The notes: a model not told the origin generated them from the sequence alone. DNA of 59,255 nt from Metabacillus rhizolycopersici (GCF_020075705.1 NZ_JAIQUM010000028.1:1-59255), one strand, 5' to 3'. Counted from the first letter of the stretch, positions 1 to 10,890 are shown. Program-made: numbers and translations.

Positions 1-1060
1 GATCGTTGGCTGCAATATTGTCGCCAAACCTATAATTCTGCTCTTTTAGATAAACAACGTAAATATAATAGGTCAAATGAATCTTATACTCGTTACGATA
101 TGCAAACACAACTTAAATTGGATAAAAGGAAATATTCGTTCCTAAAAGAAGTACCATCTCAGCCATTGCAGGAAGTCTTTCTACGTCTAACAAAGGCTTT
201 TGATAACTTCTTTCGAAAGGATGCAAAATATCCTAAACTGAAAAAATACAAGGACTATAATAGTATGACTTTTCCTCAGTTTGGCTTCAATCATAAAGGA
301 AACCGATATGCTATGTCTTTTTTTTGAAAATGGAAAATTATTCAATAAGAAATTAGGGGAAATCGATATTAAGCTGCATCGTCCATTAGAAGGAACCATG
401 AAACAACTGATTATCAAGCGTCAAGGTGAAAAGTGGTATGCTATTTTTTGTGTCGAAAGACAGGCGGTTCCACGAACAATTGATAGCCATAATGCGATTG
501 GGATAAATGTGGGACTAAATAAGTATGCCGTTCTTTCGAATGGAATGGAATATGAAAATCCAACATTTCTATGTGAAAAAGAAAAGCAATTAAAAAAAGC
601 ACAACGCAAACTATCTAAGAGGAAAAAAGGTTCAGCCAACTACATAAAACAAGTACATCGCGTTCGTCATCTTCATGAGAAAGTGGCAAACCAACGCCGG
701 GATTTTCTCCATAAACTAAGTTATCGTTTATCAAAAGATTATTGCGTTATCGTTGTAGAAAAATTAAACATTCGTAACATGGTGAAAAACAGAAAGTTAT
801 CTAAATCAATCTCAGATGCTGGATGGGGAATGTTTCGAAATATGCTAGATTATAAGTGCCAGAAAAATGGTGGTATACTTATCAAGGTAGAACCACACTT
901 TACCTCGCAAGATTGTTCCTCTTGCGGAGAACGTGTAAAAAAATCACTTTCGATTCGTACTCATATCTGTACAAAGTGCGGTACAGTATTAGATCGTGAT
1001 TACAATGCAAGTTTAAATATTCTGTACAAAGGATTAGAACAACTACTTGTAATGAACTAA
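1..1060 (+). pseudogene. tnpB: IS200/IS605-family TnpB, frameshifted and lacking the first catalytic Asp
   Basis: TnpB is the RNA-guided RuvC nuclease carried by IS200/IS605 transposons. The reading frame enters from the left edge in frame 1 and stops at 325-327. It continues in frame 2 to 1060. The break falls in a run of eight T at 317-324: removing one T restores the joined reading SFFENGKLF, so this is a single-base homopolymer slip. The C-terminal part shows the RuvC Glu (VVEKLN), a four-cysteine zinc ribbon (CSSCG and CTKCG) and the last RuvC Asp (LDRDYN). The first RuvC motif reads GINVGLN where TnpB normally has GIDxG, so the catalytic Asp is Asn (codon 506-508). No tnpA is present. 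Probably a decayed copy; a nuclease-dead regulator of the TldR kind is a less likely alternative. Confidence 0.9.
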
Positions 1061-1218
1061 ATCACTCAAACTGTAGGGCAAGGTTATGTCCGAACAGTAT
1101 AATCTACGCCTGTGGAGACTGTGTAAGACATAGTGGGACCCCTATTATGCAACGGTCTAAGAAGCAGGAAGCCCCTTCTTCAATCTAATCGCAAGGTTGA
1201 TAAGAAGGGGTTATTCAC
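1061..1218 (+). ncRNA. omegaRNA-like right end of the TnpB element
   Basis: The 158 bases after the tnpB stop contain blocks shared with a second locus at 26265-26397: TGTAGGGCAAGG, GCCTGTGGAGA followed by GTAAGAC, GAAGCAGGAAGCCCCTTCTT, and a terminal AGGGG...TTCAC. The inverted pair CCCCTTCTT and AAGAAGGGG forms the terminal stem. In this transposon family the 3' end of the tnpB transcript is the guide-carrying RNA, and the guide is the sequence just past the transposon end. Here that would start at about 1219. The exact boundary is inferred from the common TTCAC end point of the two copies. Confidence 0.7.
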
Positions 1219-1249
1219 GAATGGGCTAAAATGAAGGTTAACTGGAATT

Positions 1250-1275
1250 AGTGATAATCTCTAAATTAAAGGATT
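1250..1275 (+). promoter_or_regulatory. inverted repeat in hemL leader
   Basis: GATAATC and GATTATC are perfect 7-base complements separated by 12 bases, about 30 bases before the hemL start. It could be an operator or a leader hairpin. It does not match the PerR or Fur box well enough to name. Confidence 0.35.
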
Positions 1276-1305
1276 ATCTTACATGATATATAGTAGGAGG
1301 CAATT

Positions 1306-2598
1306 ATGGAATTTACAAAATCAAATGAATTACACAAAGAAGCATTAGAGCATATTGTCGGGGGAGTAAATTCTCCTTCACGATCCTATAAAGCTGTTGG
1401 TGGAGGCTCACCAGTCGTGATGGAAAAGGCAAATGGAGCTTACTTTTGGGATGTTGACGGCAATAAATATATTGATTATTTAGCTGCGTACGGTCCAATC
1501 ATTACAGGACATGCACATCCACATATTACGAAGGCAATTACAAAAGCCGCTGAAACAGGAGTTCTCTACGGTACTCCCACTCCACATGAAATAACGTTCG
1601 CAAAAATGCTGAAAGAAGCAATGCCAGCTCTAGACAAGGTTCGTTTCGTCAATTCTGGAACAGAAGCTGTCATGACGACAATTCGTGTAGCACGAGCTTA
1701 TACAGGACGTGACAAAATCATTAAGTTTGCTGGCTGCTATCACGGGCATTCAGACCTTGTACTTGTCGCAGCTGGCTCTGGTCCGTCAACCTTAGGCACA
1801 CCAGATTCTGCCGGTGTACCTAAAAGTATTGCCCAAGAGGTCATAACTGTACCTTTTAACGAAATCGAACCATTACAAGAAGCATTAGCAAAATGGGGAG
1901 ATGAAGTAGCCGCGATTTTAGTGGAGCCAATCGTTGGTAACTTTGGTATCGTTGAACCACAACCCGGATTTTTAGAAAAGGTCAATGAATTAGTCCATGC
2001 TGCAGGCGCTCTGGTTATTTATGATGAGGTCATAACTGCTTTCCGCTTTATGTATGGTGGTGCCCAGGACCTATTAGGAGTATATCCTGATCTCACTGCA
2101 TTGGGTAAAATTATTGGCGGCGGACTTCCAATTGGCGCTTACGGTGGCAAAAAAGAAATAATGGAACAGGTCGCACCACTAGGACCTGCCTATCAAGCAG
2201 GGACAATGGCAGGAAACCCAGCATCAATGCTATCCGGAATTGCATGCTTAGAGGTTCTTAAACAAGAAAATGTGTATGATAACCTTGATGAGATAGGGGC
2301 CATTCTTGAAAAGGGGATATTAGAACATGCTTCTACATATAATATCCAGATAACCATAAATCGTTTAAAAGGCGCGCTAACCATTTATTTTACTAATGAA
2401 AAAATTGTTAATTATGAACAAGCTGAAAACACAGATGGGGAGATGTTCGCCAAGTTCTTTAAACTAATGCTCCATCAAGGCATTAATCTAGCTCCGTCTA
2501 AATACGAAGCTTGGTTCTTAACAACTGCCCATACAAAAGAAGATATCGCAATCACATTAAAAGCGGTTGAATATGCCTTTAGTAAATTAAAATCATAA
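1306..2598 (+). CDS. hemL: glutamate-1-semialdehyde 2,1-aminomutase
   Basis: This is a PLP-dependent enzyme that moves the amino group of glutamate-1-semialdehyde to give 5-aminolevulinate, the committed precursor of haem and other tetrapyrroles. The 430-residue length is normal. The PLP lysine is K268 in the motif [18 protein letters not shown]. Other family landmarks are GGVNSPSR near the N-terminus, NSGTEAVM at about 115, GCYHGH at about 144 and DEV at about 245. An AGGAGG Shine-Dalgarno precedes the ATG. The flanking ygaE- and ygaD-like genes match the place of gsaB in B. subtilis, where it is the second aminomutase copy besides hemL of the hem operon. This gene is therefore best regarded as the gsaB orthologue. 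Confidence 0.95.
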   Translation: MEFTKSNELHKEALEHIVGGVNSPSRSYKAVGGGSPVVMEKANGAYFWDVDGNKYIDYLAAYGPIITGHAHPHITKAITKAAETGVLYGTPTPHEITFAKMLKEAMPALDKVRFVNSGTEAVMTTIRVARAYTGRDKIIKFAGCYHGHSDLVLVAAGSGPSTLGTPDSAGVPKSIAQEVITVPFNEIEPLQEALAKWGDEVAAILVEPIVGNFGIVEPQPGFLEKVNELVHAAGALVIYDEVITAFRFMYGGAQDLLGVYPDLTALGKIIGGGLPIGAYGGKKEIMEQVAPLGPAYQAGTMAGNPASMLSGIACLEVLKQENVYDNLDEIGAILEKGILEHASTYNIQITINRLKGALTIYFTNEKIVNYEQAENTDGEMFAKFFKLMLHQGINLAPSKYEAWFLTTAHTKEDIAITLKAVEYAFSKLKS

Positions 2599-2604
2599 AC
2601 TTAG

Positions 2605-2756
2605 AAAAGCGCAAGCGCCTTGTTCAGCCTAAGGCAGGCATAAGACGCACATGAATAGAAGGCGTTCTTTGCCTTCAATTCATGTGTGGCTAGACCTTAG
2701 AGGGGCTAGGCGCTTGCGCTGGACAGTTCTCGAAGCCAAAACTTATAAATTCTGAT
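2605..2756. repeat. Repeat family A, copy 1
   Basis: First of 12 copies of an intergenic element that begins AAAAGCGCAAGCGCCTTG and closes with GGGGCTAGGCGC. In the middle is a hairpin with arms CACATGAAT and ATTCATGTG around a conserved GAAGG...CCTTC core. This copy ends with the type I tail (GGACAGTTCTCGAAGCC then CTTATAAATTCTGAT). Confidence 0.9.
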
Positions 2757-2766
2757 ATCATAAAAA

Positions 2767-2806
2767 AAGACAAGTGTACAGTAGGTACCTTGTCTTCATT
2801 TTTCTT
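2767..2806 (+). terminator. Terminator after hemL
   Basis: AGACAAG pairs with CTTGTCT over a 14-base loop and is followed by a T-rich run. Confidence 0.6.
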
Positions 2807-3034
2807 TATTTCTAAGGAAGCTAGTGTAAGAAAACGAAAACTTTCATTATAAGTACCCGAAGACACGGAAATTTCTTCTTAAAAAAGGGCAATTGTATCT
2901 TGTATATATCATTTAAAGCATGTATAGTACGATATTGGTCTGTCAGGTAGAAACCTATTAATAGTGTTTAATAACGAAATACTACTAGACAAAATGGAAA
3001 AATGCTTTCGAGAAGGGAATGTCAATAAACGATC

Positions 3035-4102
3035 ATGAAATTTGGTGCTCGCATCCTTAAAACGGGGATTGCCATTACATTAGCCTTATTTTTAGCTACT
3101 GCATTTCAGTTGCCTACTGCCTTTGCTGCAATTTCAGCTATTTTTGCGATTCAGCCGACAATTTACCGTTCTTATTTATCCATTATCGAACAAATACAAG
3201 CAAATGTGATTGGTGCCGTGTTTGCTATTGGAGCAGGTTTAGCTTTTGGCTACCATCCAATTATCATCGGATTAACCGCGATTATTGTAATTGCAATTAA
3301 CATAAAGCTGAAAGCGGTAAGTACCATTCCAGTAGCCCTTGTTACGGTCATTGCAATACTAGATAGTCCTGGTGAAAACTTTATTGATGTAGCACTTATT
3401 CGTTTCTTTACAATTTTACTTGGTGTTTTGGCTGCTTTTATCGTAAATCTAGTGTTTCTCCCACCAAAATATGAAACAAAGCTATACATGCGAATAACGG
3501 AAAATACGGAGGAAATCACTAAGTGGATTCGAATTAATCTTCGTCAGACATCCGAACATACTATTTTAAAAGCAGAAATAGATAAACTAAAAGAGAGTAT
3601 GATTAAGCTTGATCAGCTCTACTTAAATTATAAAGAGGAACGAAATTATTTTAAGCGTGAATCATTCGCTAAATCTAGAAAGCTCGTTCTCTTTAGGCAA
3701 ATGATTGTGACAACGAATCATGCACTTGATACACTAAAAAAGCTTCACAGATTAGAAAATGAACTCAATCAAATGCCGGAGAACTTTCATAAGCTGTTAA
3801 TTAATGAACTAGACTACTTACTTTATACTCATGAAGAGTCGTTATTAAAATTTATCGGAAAAATAAAAACACATCCAACAAACGAGCATATTCATGATGA
3901 AAAGTTTGATAAACAAAAACTTACTGAAGCACTTATGGCATACCATAATGAGCATCATTCATCATGCTTTTATCCATTGCTACCGATTATAGCAACAATC
4001 ATTGATTATAATGAACAGCTAGAGCATTTAAATCTGTTAATTAACAGCTTCCATAGCTTCCATAAAGAAGACAATGAAATAAAACTTTCTGAAGACGAAT
4101 AA
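3035..4102 (+). CDS. ygaE: YgaE-like aromatic acid exporter family membrane protein
   Basis: 355 residues. The first 145 or so form about five hydrophobic helices of the FUSC/ArAE (DUF939) type, including the run GAVFAIGAGLAFGYHPIIIG. The remaining 200 residues are a soluble, helical, charged domain. Family members are thought to be export proteins, but the substrate is unknown. In B. subtilis ygaE sits between gsaB and ygaD, as here. The ATG at 3035 gives MKFGARILKTG, the usual start of this family. The Shine-Dalgarno (GAAGGGAATG) is weak and about 14 bases away, so translation may be modest. It is convergent with ygaD. Confidence 0.8.
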   Translation: MKFGARILKTGIAITLALFLATAFQLPTAFAAISAIFAIQPTIYRSYLSIIEQIQANVIGAVFAIGAGLAFGYHPIIIGLTAIIVIAINIKLKAVSTIPVALVTVIAILDSPGENFIDVALIRFFTILLGVLAAFIVNLVFLPPKYETKLYMRITENTEEITKWIRINLRQTSEHTILKAEIDKLKESMIKLDQLYLNYKEERNYFKRESFAKSRKLVLFRQMIVTTNHALDTLKKLHRLENELNQMPENFHKLLINELDYLLYTHEESLLKFIGKIKTHPTNEHIHDEKFDKQKLTEALMAYHNEHHSSCFYPLLPIIATIIDYNEQLEHLNLLINSFHSFHKEDNEIKLSEDE

Positions 4103-4124
4103 GTCTATGCATGTTACTAAAGAA

Positions 4125-4299
4125 CAAAAGCGCAAGCGCCTTGATCAGCCTCAGGCATAGCATAAGACGCTTTTGAATAGAAGGTGTTTTTTTACCTTCA
4201 ATTCAAAAGTGGCTTAGACCCAAGAGGGGCTAGGCGCTGGAGCTGGATGCTGCGCACTTATCCACATAGTACAAGAATTTCATAGTTTTCTTATAACAC
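4125..4299. repeat. Repeat family A, copy 2
   Basis: Full copy with hairpin arms CTTTTGAAT and ATTCAAAAG. It carries the type II tail (GCGCACTTATCCACA then ACAAGAATTTCATAG). Confidence 0.9.
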
Positions 4300-4301
4300 A
4301 A

Positions 4302-4347
4302 GAAAAAAGCCACATTTTCGCAAATATCGGAAAATGTGGCTTTTTTT
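4302..4347. terminator. Bidirectional terminator between ygaE and ygaD
   Basis: AAAAGCCACATTTTC and GAAAATGTGGCTTTT form a 15-bp stem with A and T runs on both sides. It therefore serves the two convergent genes and overlaps the ygaD stop codon. Confidence 0.9.
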
Positions 4348-6088
4348 AGTCTAACTGTTGAATTTGAAACAATTTATGATAATGCCCCTTTTTCTCCATT
4401 AGTTCTTGGTGTGTTCCTTGTTCAACAACATTCCCATCCTCAATCAGCACGATTTTGTTAGCATGTGTAATGGTTGAAAGTCGATGTGCAACAATGAAGG
4501 TTGTACGATCCTTTGCCAGATTTTCAAGAGCTTCTTGTATGAAATGCTCGCTCTCTAAATCCAGTGCAGAAGTTGCCTCATCTAAAATAAGAATAGGTGG
4601 ATTTTTCAAGAAGACCCTCGCAATTGAAACTCTTTGCTTCTGTCCCCCGGAAAGCTTTACTCCACGCTCTCCAACCTTTGTATCATAACCATTTGGTAAT
4701 TTTGAAATAAAATCATGAGCGTTTGCAGCCTTTGCAGCTTGAATTACTTCTTCCTCAGTTGCATCAGGCTTACCAATTAAGATGTTTTCTCGAACTGTAT
4801 TACTGAATAAAAATGTATCCTGAAGCACCATCCCAATTTGTTCACGTAAACTTTGTGCCTGGTAATCACGTATATCGATATGATCAAGTAGTATTCTACC
4901 ATCTGTCACATCGTAAAATCGTGGTAGTAAGCTGACAAGTGTTGATTTCCCACCACCACTCATTCCTACGAGTGCCACTGTTTCTCCTTTTTTCACTTGA
5001 AGAGAAAGACCTTCAATAATCAGAGCTTCATTTTCTTGATAACGAAATGAGATGTTTTGAAATTCAACTTCTCCTCTTACGTCATTTGCAACTTTTGCAT
5101 TTGGTTTATCTACAACCTCATATGGAACATCAATAAATTCAAATACACGATCCATCGAAGCAAATGCTTGAGTAAGTGTTGTCGACGAATTAATTAATCT
5201 TCGAAGTGGATTATAAAGTTGCTCGATATAAGCAATAAACGCAACCATTGTTCCGATTGTAAGCTGTCCTTGAATGACTTGATAGCCTGCATAGCTTATG
5301 ACAATAAGTGGTGATATATCTGTCAAAGTGTTAACGATAGCGAATGTACGTGCATTCCAACTCGTATGATCTAACGCCTTATCAAGGAAATTTGAATTCT
5401 CCTTCGCAAACTGTTCCTGCTCAAATTCTTCTGTAGCAAAACTTCGAATAACAGGCATACCTTGAACACGTTCATGTAAATGACCTTGAACCTCTGCAAG
5501 CGCTTGTGAACGGACCCTAGTTAAATCTCGAAGCTTTCCATAAAAATACTTTACTGATAATCCATAGAAAGGAAAAAGAATAATTGACACAAGTGCTAGC
5601 TTAACATCCATCGTCATCATTATACATATTGCGATGATGATCGTAATAACATCAAGCCATACATTCATCAAGCCAGTTATTACAAAATTCTTCGTTTGCT
5701 CCACATCATTAATCACACGTGAGATAATTTCACCAGCACGTGTATTCGCATAATAACGTAAGCTTAATTTTTGCAAATGAGTAAACAACTGATCCCGAAT
5801 ATCATATAAAATTTTACTGCCTACCCATTGCGCAAAATATTGACGATAATATTCAACCGGCGGACGTACAACCAAAAATAAGGCAAACATAATCCCCATA
5901 ATAATGAGTAAGCTTCGTGTCTTCTCATCGGCTGTACCTGTCCCTCCAATGATGTCATCAACTACATGCCTAATAAGTAATGGCAAAAGAAGTGGGATCG
6001 AAAATTTTATAACTCCAATGATAATTGTCCCTGCAATTTGAACCCGATAAGGCTTAACGAATGCCATATACCGCTTTACAGCTCCCAA
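4346..6088 (-). CDS. ygaD: YgaD-like ABC exporter (fused membrane and ATPase domains)
   Basis: A 580-residue half-transporter that would work as a homodimer in the membrane, coupling ATP hydrolysis to export. Residues about 15-300 form the six-helix type I exporter domain. The ATPase domain has Walker [10 protein letters not shown] at about 372, the Q-loop in GMVLQDTF, the signature LSGGQKQR at about 478, Walker B ILILDEAT and the switch histidine in VAHRLST. The substrate cannot be read from sequence; homologues are multidrug or lipid exporters. It is followed at 4302 by a strong bidirectional terminator. The position next to ygaE and ygaC matches B. subtilis ygaD. Confidence 0.9.
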   Translation of the reverse strand: MGAVKRYMAFVKPYRVQIAGTIIIGVIKFSIPLLLPLLIRHVVDDIIGGTGTADEKTRSLLIIMGIMFALFLVVRPPVEYYRQYFAQWVGSKILYDIRDQLFTHLQKLSLRYYANTRAGEIISRVINDVEQTKNFVITGLMNVWLDVITIIIAICIMMTMDVKLALVSIILFPFYGLSVKYFYGKLRDLTRVRSQALAEVQGHLHERVQGMPVIRSFATEEFEQEQFAKENSNFLDKALDHTSWNARTFAIVNTLTDISPLIVISYAGYQVIQGQLTIGTMVAFIAYIEQLYNPLRRLINSSTTLTQAFASMDRVFEFIDVPYEVVDKPNAKVANDVRGEVEFQNISFRYQENEALIIEGLSLQVKKGETVALVGMSGGGKSTLVSLLPRFYDVTDGRILLDHIDIRDYQAQSLREQIGMVLQDTFLFSNTVRENILIGKPDATEEEVIQAAKAANAHDFISKLPNGYDTKVGERGVKLSGGQKQRVSIARVFLKNPPILILDEATSALDLESEHFIQEALENLAKDRTTFIVAHRLSTITHANKIVLIEDGNVVEQGTHQELMEKKGHYHKLFQIQQLD

Positions 6089-6312
6089 GAAAATCCCTCG
6101 TTTCTAAAATATACCTATGCACCTTGGTTAGCCAAAAGCAAGACCATTCATGAAAAATAAGTGTTCTTTCTCTTCAACATGAGTGGTTAGACTCTAATGT
6201 CAGTTACCTGCGACATCATGTCTTCGCAACTACACTAGTACGTCAAGTGCTTCGCTGCTGGACTTAGGTGCGAAAAATGTATTACCTTACAATTTTTAAA
6301 CATGATAGTAAA

Positions 6313-6466
6313 ACAAAAGCGCAAACGCCTTGATCAGCCTCAGGCATAGCATAAGACGCTTTTGAATAGAAGGCATACATTTACCTTCAATTCAAAAGTG
6401 CCTGTAGACCCAAGAGGGGCCGGGCGCTTATCCACAGTAAAAGAATTTCATTGTTTCCTATAACAC
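6313..6466. repeat. Repeat family A, copy 3
   Basis: Copy with arms TTTTGAAT and ATTCAAAA and a shortened type II tail (GGGCGCTTATCCACAG). It fills most of the ygaD-ygaC gap; the bases 6105-6310 beside it show a degraded relative of the same element and no gene. Confidence 0.85.
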
Positions 6467-6547
6467 GAAAAAAAGGCTGACTCTTAATTCGTCCCCAACT
6501 ATTTTGATAGTTGTAGCACCATCTGAGCCACCCGGAATTCCCTATTC

Positions 6548-7078
6548 TTATGTTACATATGTTAAATATTGTTCATACCATTGATCAATAAATTCAGGTG
6601 CAAATGGCCCCTTTTTTTGACGGATCCATCGGAGTAATGTTTCAAGATTCTTTTTTAAAATAAGATCTATCACTTCTGGATAATTCATTAGCTTACTATG
6701 CAGCTCGTACTCGTCTTCATCCAATATCGTATAAGTCATATCTGGATATACCTTCACATCAAGATCATAGTCGATATATTTCAGAGCCTCATCATCCCAA
6801 ACGAATGGTGAACTAATATTACAGTAATAATAAACACCATCTTCTCTGAGCATACCAATAATATTAAACCAATGTCTTGCATGGAAATAGCATATAGCAG
6901 GCTCTCTTGTTACCCACGTTCTACCGTCAGATTCTGTTACAATTGTACGATCATTGCCAATAATAATACAATGCTGAGAACCCTTTAAAACGGTCGATTC
7001 CGCCCAAACTCTGTGGATAAAGCCATTATGCTTATAACTATGAATTTGGATTTTGTCTCCTTCCTTGGGAATGCCCAT
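6548..7078 (-). CDS. ygaC: YgaC-like nucleoside tri-/diphosphate phosphatase (DUF402)
   Basis: 176 residues, full length for the DUF402 family. Characterised family members hydrolyse nucleoside tri- and diphosphates with a divalent metal. Visible family motifs are [14 protein letters not shown] at about residue 84, YYCNISSPF at about 104 and the acidic [11 protein letters not shown] with a following DEDE at about 125-142, which supply the metal and phosphate ligands. An AAAGAAGGGGAGA Shine-Dalgarno precedes the ATG. Its upstream neighbour ygaB is the same as in B. subtilis. Confidence 0.85.
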   Translation of the reverse strand: MGIPKEGDKIQIHSYKHNGFIHRVWAESTVLKGSQHCIIIGNDRTIVTESDGRTWVTREPAICYFHARHWFNIIGMLREDGVYYYCNISSPFVWDDEALKYIDYDLDVKVYPDMTYTILDEDEYELHSKLMNYPEVIDLILKKNLETLLRWIRQKKGPFAPEFIDQWYEQYLTYVT

Positions 7079-7189
7079 TATTCTCCCCTTCTTTCAAATG
7101 GTCGCTTCGCGTAGTCACTTCTCTAACAAATATCGTCTCAAAAATTAATTATTCTCTCATTATACCTTTTGTGAATAAAAAAGGAAAAT

Positions 7190-7222
7190 AAAAGAGTCAT
7201 TCCTGAATGAAATGACTCTTTG
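7190..7222 (-). terminator. Terminator after ygaB
   Basis: AAAGAGTCATT pairs with AATGACTCTTT over a very short loop just past the ygaB stop. Confidence 0.75.
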
Positions 7223-7228
7223 ATCAAA

Positions 7229-7483
7229 TTACGAGACAGTTTCAAAACGTTGATTTTCGTAAGAGCGAATGACCTCTTCTGTTTGTTGCTCAAATACTTG
7301 TTGAATACGATTCAATTCTAGCTTCATTTGTTCGATCTCCTCTTGGATTTCTCCAATCTCCGCTTCATCCTGTAATTCACCTAGCTGCTTTTTTACCTCC
7401 TGACATCTTTCAATTTCCGTCTGCAAATATACTAGTTTATCCATTGTTTTTAACTGCTCACCTACTAGTTGATCAAAATTCAT
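7229..7483 (-). CDS. ygaB: YgaB-like coiled-coil protein
   Basis: 84 residues, almost entirely charged and helical with heptad-like spacing of hydrophobics, so a coiled coil. No catalytic motif or membrane segment is visible. An AGGGGAGGAAG Shine-Dalgarno lies before the ATG. Assignment to YgaB rests on size, coiled-coil character and position between sspE and ygaC; its function is unknown. Confidence 0.75.
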   Translation of the reverse strand: MNFDQLVGEQLKTMDKLVYLQTEIERCQEVKKQLGELQDEAEIGEIQEEIEQMKLELNRIQQVFEQQTEEVIRSYENQRFETVS

Positions 7484-7507
7484 AGCTTCCTCCCCTTTCT
7501 ATTAAAA

Positions 7508-7668
7508 CGAATCCATTAAAGTGATACTTCCCCATTCTTGGAATTCTCTTTCCCCTTAATGAGTTAGTAAGACTTACCTTAGCTCTTAAAGGCAGTTATC
7601 CCCAATCTTAGCTTCGTTTATTCTTTAAAGCCCAGAGGTTTTAGGGGATTACTATCCGTTATTGCGGA
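7508..7668. repeat. Repeat family B, degenerate copy
   Basis: Retains the order of family B blocks (GTGATACTTCC, TTAGTAAGACTTA, GGCAGTTATCCCC, ATTACT...CCGTTATTGCGG) but the stems are eroded. It fills part of the ygaB-sspE gap (7484-7770). Confidence 0.6.
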
Positions 7669-7770
7669 ATAAAAATGTGATATTGATTAATTCTCCATAT
7701 CCTAGTTCTAACCTTTGACTACTTATGTAGATGCAACAGAAGTTTTGTCGTTTACATGTTATTTTTTTAG

Positions 7771-7832
7771 AAAAGCGCAAGGCGCCCGTCTAGCGCTGGA
7801 CAATTCTCGAAGCCAAAACTTATAAATTCTGA
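7771..7832. repeat. Repeat family A, copy 4 (internally deleted)
   Basis: Only the outer ends and the type I tail remain. The central hairpin has been lost, leaving AAAAGCGCAAGGCGCC joined to GCGCTGGACA. Confidence 0.8.
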
Positions 7833-7843
7833 TCTGCCGAAAT

Positions 7844-7886
7844 AAAAAGACACCTCTCTACGATGTAAGAGAGGTGCCCTTTTATT
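7844..7886 (-). terminator. Terminator after sspE
   Basis: GCACCTCTCTTAC (minus strand) pairs with GTAGAGAGGTGTC. A run of four T/A flanks it on both sides. Confidence 0.85.
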
Positions 7887-7889
7887 CAA

Positions 7890-8093
7890 TTAAGAATTTT
7901 GGTTCTTTTTAGCTTCTGCCTTTTGGTTTTGTTGTCTTACTGCTTGTGCACTAGTTTCACTACCAAATTCAGCACCAAATTCAGTACCAAATTGGCCTGC
8001 ACCAGCTTGAGCTGATTGAGCGTTTTGTTGTCTTACTTCTTGAATGTTTGTACCTGCTGATGTTTTACCAGCTTGTTTGTTGAATTGTTTCAT
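7890..8093 (-). CDS. sspE: Gamma-type small acid-soluble spore protein
   Basis: 67 residues rich in Gln, Ala, Gly and Asn, with the repeat EVRQQNAQSAQAGAGQFGTEFG then AVRQQNQKAEAKKNQ. The FGTEFGAEFGSET stretch holds the SASP protease cleavage context. Gamma-SASP is a nitrogen reserve made in the forespore and degraded at germination. A GGAGGTGAT Shine-Dalgarno is 6 bases from the ATG. A sigma-G-like promoter lies at 8116-8145, as expected for forespore expression. It is shorter than B. subtilis SspE (84 residues). Confidence 0.92.
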   Translation of the reverse strand: MKQFNKQAGKTSAGTNIQEVRQQNAQSAQAGAGQFGTEFGAEFGSETSAQAVRQQNQKAEAKKNQNS

Positions 8094-8115
8094 TCGATAT
8101 CACCTCCACAAAATA

Positions 8116-8145
8116 TAGAATGTCCTGAAGGTAATTTAATATCCA
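8116..8145 (-). promoter_or_regulatory. Sigma-G-like promoter of sspE
   Basis: On the minus strand TGGATA, 17 bases, CATTCTA. This fits the forespore sigma-G pattern (TGAATA and CATnnTA) and lies just before sspE. Confidence 0.7.
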
Positions 8146-8169
8146 ACAATCAAAAAAAAATTTTAAAAA

Positions 8170-8973
<804 letters not shown>

Positions 8974-8981
8974 TCAGATAA

Positions 8982-9304
8982 TATAGTGAAACTTCTAGAT
9001 GAGGGGAGTGGGGTTCTCTCCTCAGCTAGTTAGTTGAACTTAATCGGACCTTTACGGGCAGTTTTAACCTTTGCTTATCCTTATTTTCACGCAATCTGTT
9101 TACTGCCCGTTAAGGTGGGGCATAGTGAAACTTCTAGCTAAGGAGAGCGGGGTTCTCTCCTTAGCTAGTTAGTTGAACTTAATCGGACCTTTACGAGCAG
9201 TTTTAACCTTTTGCTTGTTCTTATTGCACGCACTCTGTTTACTGCCCGTTAAGGTGGGGCATAGTGAAACTTCTAGCTATGGTGAGCAGGGTTCTCTCCC
9301 AAAT
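8982..9304. repeat. Repeat family B in tandem, 2.3 copies of a 139-bp unit
   Basis: The phrase ATAGTGAAACTTCTAG recurs at about 8983, 9122 and 9261, exactly 139 bases apart. Each unit has GGACCTTTACGGGCAG and a matching ACTGCCCGTTAAGGTGGGG, which would form a long-range stem. The third unit is cut off shortly before yfhS. Confidence 0.9.
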
Positions 9305-9350
9305 AGTAATTTTTAAATTAATCAAGCTTTTTCTAGATAGGAGGATTTCT

Positions 9351-9542
9351 ATGTATTCAGGTCGTGATATGACTGAATTATCAATGATGTCAAAGGGAGC
9401 GTGGAAAGATTCTGAGTTAGCCTTTTTCCATCACTCGCTTCAGCAAGTTGTCCCTTATTTAAATGTAGAAGGACAAGCGATTCATCGAGAAATCGTTCAA
9501 GAGATTGAATCCCGTGGCGGTCTTAAGCGGGATGAAACCTAA
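9351..9542 (+). CDS. yfhS: YfhS-like small protein
   Basis: 63 residues starting MYSGRDMTEL. The ATG at 9351 is preceded by AGGAGGATTTCT, whereas the longer open frame from 9264 lies inside repeat B and has no Shine-Dalgarno. The protein is soluble and has no catalytic motif. The name is given by its place between mutY and fabL, as in B. subtilis. Function unknown. Confidence 0.75.
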   Translation: MYSGRDMTELSMMSKGAWKDSELAFFHHSLQQVVPYLNVEGQAIHREIVQEIESRGGLKRDET

Positions 9543-9588
9543 GTTTATTCTAAGCAAGAGAATTCATCTTTATTGAACTACTGTCTAG

Positions 9589-9614
9589 GGTCAGACATTG
9601 AAGTCTGACTCTTT
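9589..9614 (-). terminator. Terminator overlapping the mutY stop
   Basis: GTCAGAC and GTCTGAC make a 7-bp stem over a six-base loop. The stem contains the TGA stop of mutY. Confidence 0.6.
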
Positions 9615-10694
9615 AAATATTTGATATATTTTCTGGTGGGATACCGGAAAAGCATATTTACTTAATTCAGTTTCCGTAACAGGTACTAAGTCTCCATTTG
9701 GTGTATTTTTTACCTTACCAAAATATATGGAGATGTTCCAGATTAAATGGGAAAAAATATGTTCAACAGTTCCAGCTAATTCAGACAGCTCAACTTTTAC
9801 ATCGTATTCATCTTGTAAGTAATCTACTAGCTGTTCACGGTATGTTTTCCCTGTTGTAACATCTAATTCAACATTTGGATACTCCCATAGCTTTGCAAGC
9901 AAGCCTGAAGAAGGCCGTTTATGAATATAAAGATTGCTATTTTGATCATACAAAACAGCTGCTGCCATTTGCAGAGGTTTTGGTTTCTTCTTTTTACTTT
10001 TAATTGGCAATTCAGTTTGAACACCTTCCTCAAAAGCGGAACAGTGTTCTCTTACCGGGCATAATAGGCAAGATGGTGAGGTTGGAGTACAAATTAATGC
10101 TCCAAGCTCCATTAGTGCTTGGTTAAATGAAGATGGATCTTCTTTCGAAATGAGCTCATAGGTTGCAGCTTCAAAAGTTTTACGAGCTTTCGGCTTGGCG
10201 ATATCCTCCCAAATCGATAGTATTCTCGATAGAACCCTCATGACGTTACCATCAACTGCAGGTTCAGGAATATTGTAAGCAATACTTAAAATTGCCCCTT
10301 TCGTATATGGTCCAACCCCTTTTAACTTTGATATTTCATTGGGAGTATTAGGAACAACACCACCATAGCTTTCCTTTACCTCTTTTACAGCAGATTGAAG
10401 ATTACGGACTCGAGAATAGTAACCAAGTCCTTCCCACGCTTTTAGTACTTCTTCCTCATTTGCATCTGCTAATGATTCTATCGTAGGAAACTTAGTTATA
10501 AATGAAGTAAAATAGGGTATAACTGTATCGACTCGAGTTTGCTGGAGCATGATTTCTGAAACCCATACTTTGTAAGGATCTTGATCCCTGCGCCATGGCA
10601 AATCTCTTTTTTCAGTTAAATACCAATTAATTAAATCATGTTGAAATGACTCAATTGGAAAGTTTTCGAGCTTGTTTTGTAAATCCTTATCCAT
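9591..10694 (-). CDS. mutY: A/G-specific adenine glycosylase
   Basis: 367 residues. MutY removes adenine opposite 8-oxoguanine, preventing G:C to T:A mutation. The catalytic Glu lies in [10 protein letters not shown] at about 48, the helix-hairpin-helix in [13 protein letters not shown] at about 125 and the catalytic Asp in AVDGNVMRV at about 150. The iron-sulfur ligands are spaced C-x6-C-x2-C-x5-C at about 202-218. The C-terminal Nudix-like domain that recognises 8-oxoG spans about 240-355. Orthologous to B. subtilis yfhQ. The ATG is 10 bases past a GGAGGATTCG Shine-Dalgarno. Confidence 0.95.
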   Translation of the reverse strand: MDKDLQNKLENFPIESFQHDLINWYLTEKRDLPWRRDQDPYKVWVSEIMLQQTRVDTVIPYFTSFITKFPTIESLADANEEEVLKAWEGLGYYSRVRNLQSAVKEVKESYGGVVPNTPNEISKLKGVGPYTKGAILSIAYNIPEPAVDGNVMRVLSRILSIWEDIAKPKARKTFEAATYELISKEDPSSFNQALMELGALICTPTSPSCLLCPVREHCSAFEEGVQTELPIKSKKKKPKPLQMAAAVLYDQNSNLYIHKRPSSGLLAKLWEYPNVELDVTTGKTYREQLVDYLQDEYDVKVELSELAGTVEHIFSHLIWNISIYFGKVKNTPNGDLVPVTETELSKYAFPVSHQKIYQIFKESDFNV

Positions 10695-10754
10695 GTTCGA
10701 ATCCTCCAGATGTTAGTAAAAATATATAAAACGAATAATACAAGACCTCCACCA

Positions 10755-10890
10755 GTGATTTTTTTCTTATCCCCACTAATGGACAGCGCGAATTTCCTTA
10801 GCTATTACAGGTAGTTTTCCTCCATCTTCACTTCTTCGATTCCCCCAAAGTTTTAGAGGTGTGAGAATTACTGCCAGTTAATACGGGATA
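10755..10890. repeat. Repeat family B, degenerate copy
   Basis: Contains CTTATCCCCACTAATGGACAGCG and later TTACAGGTAGTTTTCC paired with ATTACTGCC, the order seen in intact family B copies. Lies between mutY and yfhP, a gap that holds no gene. Confidence 0.6.

Noticed and set aside
1306..2598. Several opposite-strand open frames inside hemL
   Set aside because: No ribosome-binding sites, no recognisable products and all follow from codon composition of the sense gene.
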